DNA of 64,000 nt from an uncultured Eubacteriales bacterium (GTDB taxonomy: Bacteria; Bacillota; Clostridia; Lachnospirales; Lachnospiraceae), in contig OMWY01000009.1 in assembly GCA_900314885.1 (NCBI GenBank), forward strand, positions 88,115 to 152,114, read 5' to 3'. The stretch's first letter is position 1; each line of letters starts with the position of its first letter. This document shows positions 63,657-64,000 of this stretch, one piece after another. The notes beneath the pieces are model-generated. The model saw only the letters and a program-made list of their open reading frames with translations. It was not told the DNA's origin and did no database searches. The position numbers and the translations under genes are program-made.

Positions 63657-64000
63657 ATGGCTATTACTATTAAAGATGTGGCAAAGCTTGCCGGGACGTC
63701 TACCGCGACCGTTTCTAAGGTGATGAATGGATCATATTCCATATCTGAAGCCACTGCGAATAAGGTTAAGCAGGCAATGGAGGAACTTGACTACCACCCT
63801 AACGCAGTTGCGCGCATGTTTGCAAAGCAGTCAACCAAAACAGTAATTTTTTTAGCGACAATCGAGAAAAATTCAGGATACTCTAACCCGCAGCTTTTTG
63901 AAATGATATGTGGGCTTGAACAAGCTTTATCTAATAAAAAGTATGCTTTGCTGATAAAGAATATATCTCCTGATGAGACACCTGATTATGTGGAAAATGC
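63657..64000 (+). CDS. LacI-family regulator, partial at the right edge
   Basis: The first 114 codons encode an HTH (MAITIKDVAKLAGTSTATVSKVMNGSYS) and hinge helix, then the start of the effector domain (TKTVIFLATIEKNSG). AAGGAAG precedes the ATG, 10 bp after the GH13 stop, so it is cotranscribed with the amylase gene. It probably recognises the palindrome at 60905-60919. The gene continues beyond the window. Confidence 0.85.
   Translation, partial: MAITIKDVAKLAGTSTATVSKVMNGSYSISEATANKVKQAMEELDYHPNAVARMFAKQSTKTVIFLATIEKNSGYSNPQLFEMICGLEQALSNKKYALLIKNISPDETPDYVEN

Overview
The window looks like a chromosome segment from an anaerobic, plant-fibre-degrading Firmicute of the Lachnospiraceae (Butyrivibrio, Pseudobutyrivibrio or Roseburia type). 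The reasons are strong GGAGG ribosome binding sites, moderate GC, lipoprotein signal peptides followed by Ser-rich linkers, a GH3 beta-glucosidase with the catalytic domain at the C-terminus (an order known from Butyrivibrio and Ruminococcus), phosphorolytic sugar enzymes (GH94 twice, GH130), CBM26 modules, and PL9 and GH53 secreted enzymes. No rRNA, tRNA or CRISPR array was seen. The assignment is by recognition only; no database was searched.

Layout. 1-0.94 kb: a lipase-like fragment open to the left edge. 1.0-12.7 kb: a cellodextrin/beta-glucoside locus (GH94 cellobiose phosphorylase, AraC regulator, binding lipoprotein, two permeases, domain-permuted GH3, second GH94). 12.8-15.2 kb: MATE exporter and FMN-dependent alpha-hydroxy-acid dehydrogenase. 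15.2-19.5 kb: an accessory patch with structured non-coding DNA, a small membrane protein, two remnants of a modular surface protein, a serine recombinase with res-like sites, and a candidate type I toxin-antitoxin pair. 19.5-38.5 kb: a large beta-mannan locus (LacI regulator, GH130, GH26, CBM-fused binding protein, two permease pairs, an NHL-TPR/Yip1/DUF5696 trio, triple-repeat lipoprotein, second binding lipoprotein). 38.6-45.6 kb: a second accessory patch with truncated genes, an Rpn nuclease flanked by a diverged repeat, a deleted MATE gene, hipBA, an intact MATE gene, and thioredoxin behind a CsoR/CstR-type operator. 45.6-50.8 kb: PL9 pectate lyase and GH53 galactanase, divergent. 50.9-54.4 kb: GntR-ABC-permease operon. 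54.5-60.8 kb: carbamate kinase-like, aroA, metF, MetH activation domain, metH. 60.9 kb to the right edge: CBM26 protein, GH13 neopullulanase-like enzyme, and the start of a LacI regulator.

How they work together. The cellodextrin and mannan loci share one logic: secreted enzymes and surface lipoproteins capture oligosaccharides, ABC permeases import them, and cytoplasmic phosphorylases and a glycosidase cleave them, saving ATP. Neither locus encodes the ABC ATPase, so a shared MsmK/UgpC-type ATPase elsewhere is likely. PL9 and GH53 would attack pectin backbone and galactan side chains, and the 61-63 kb genes starch or maltodextrin. The least described parts are the NHL-TPR/Yip1/DUF5696 trio with the CBM-fused binding protein and triple-repeat lipoprotein, and the small-RNA/toxin locus at 18.9-19.3 kb.
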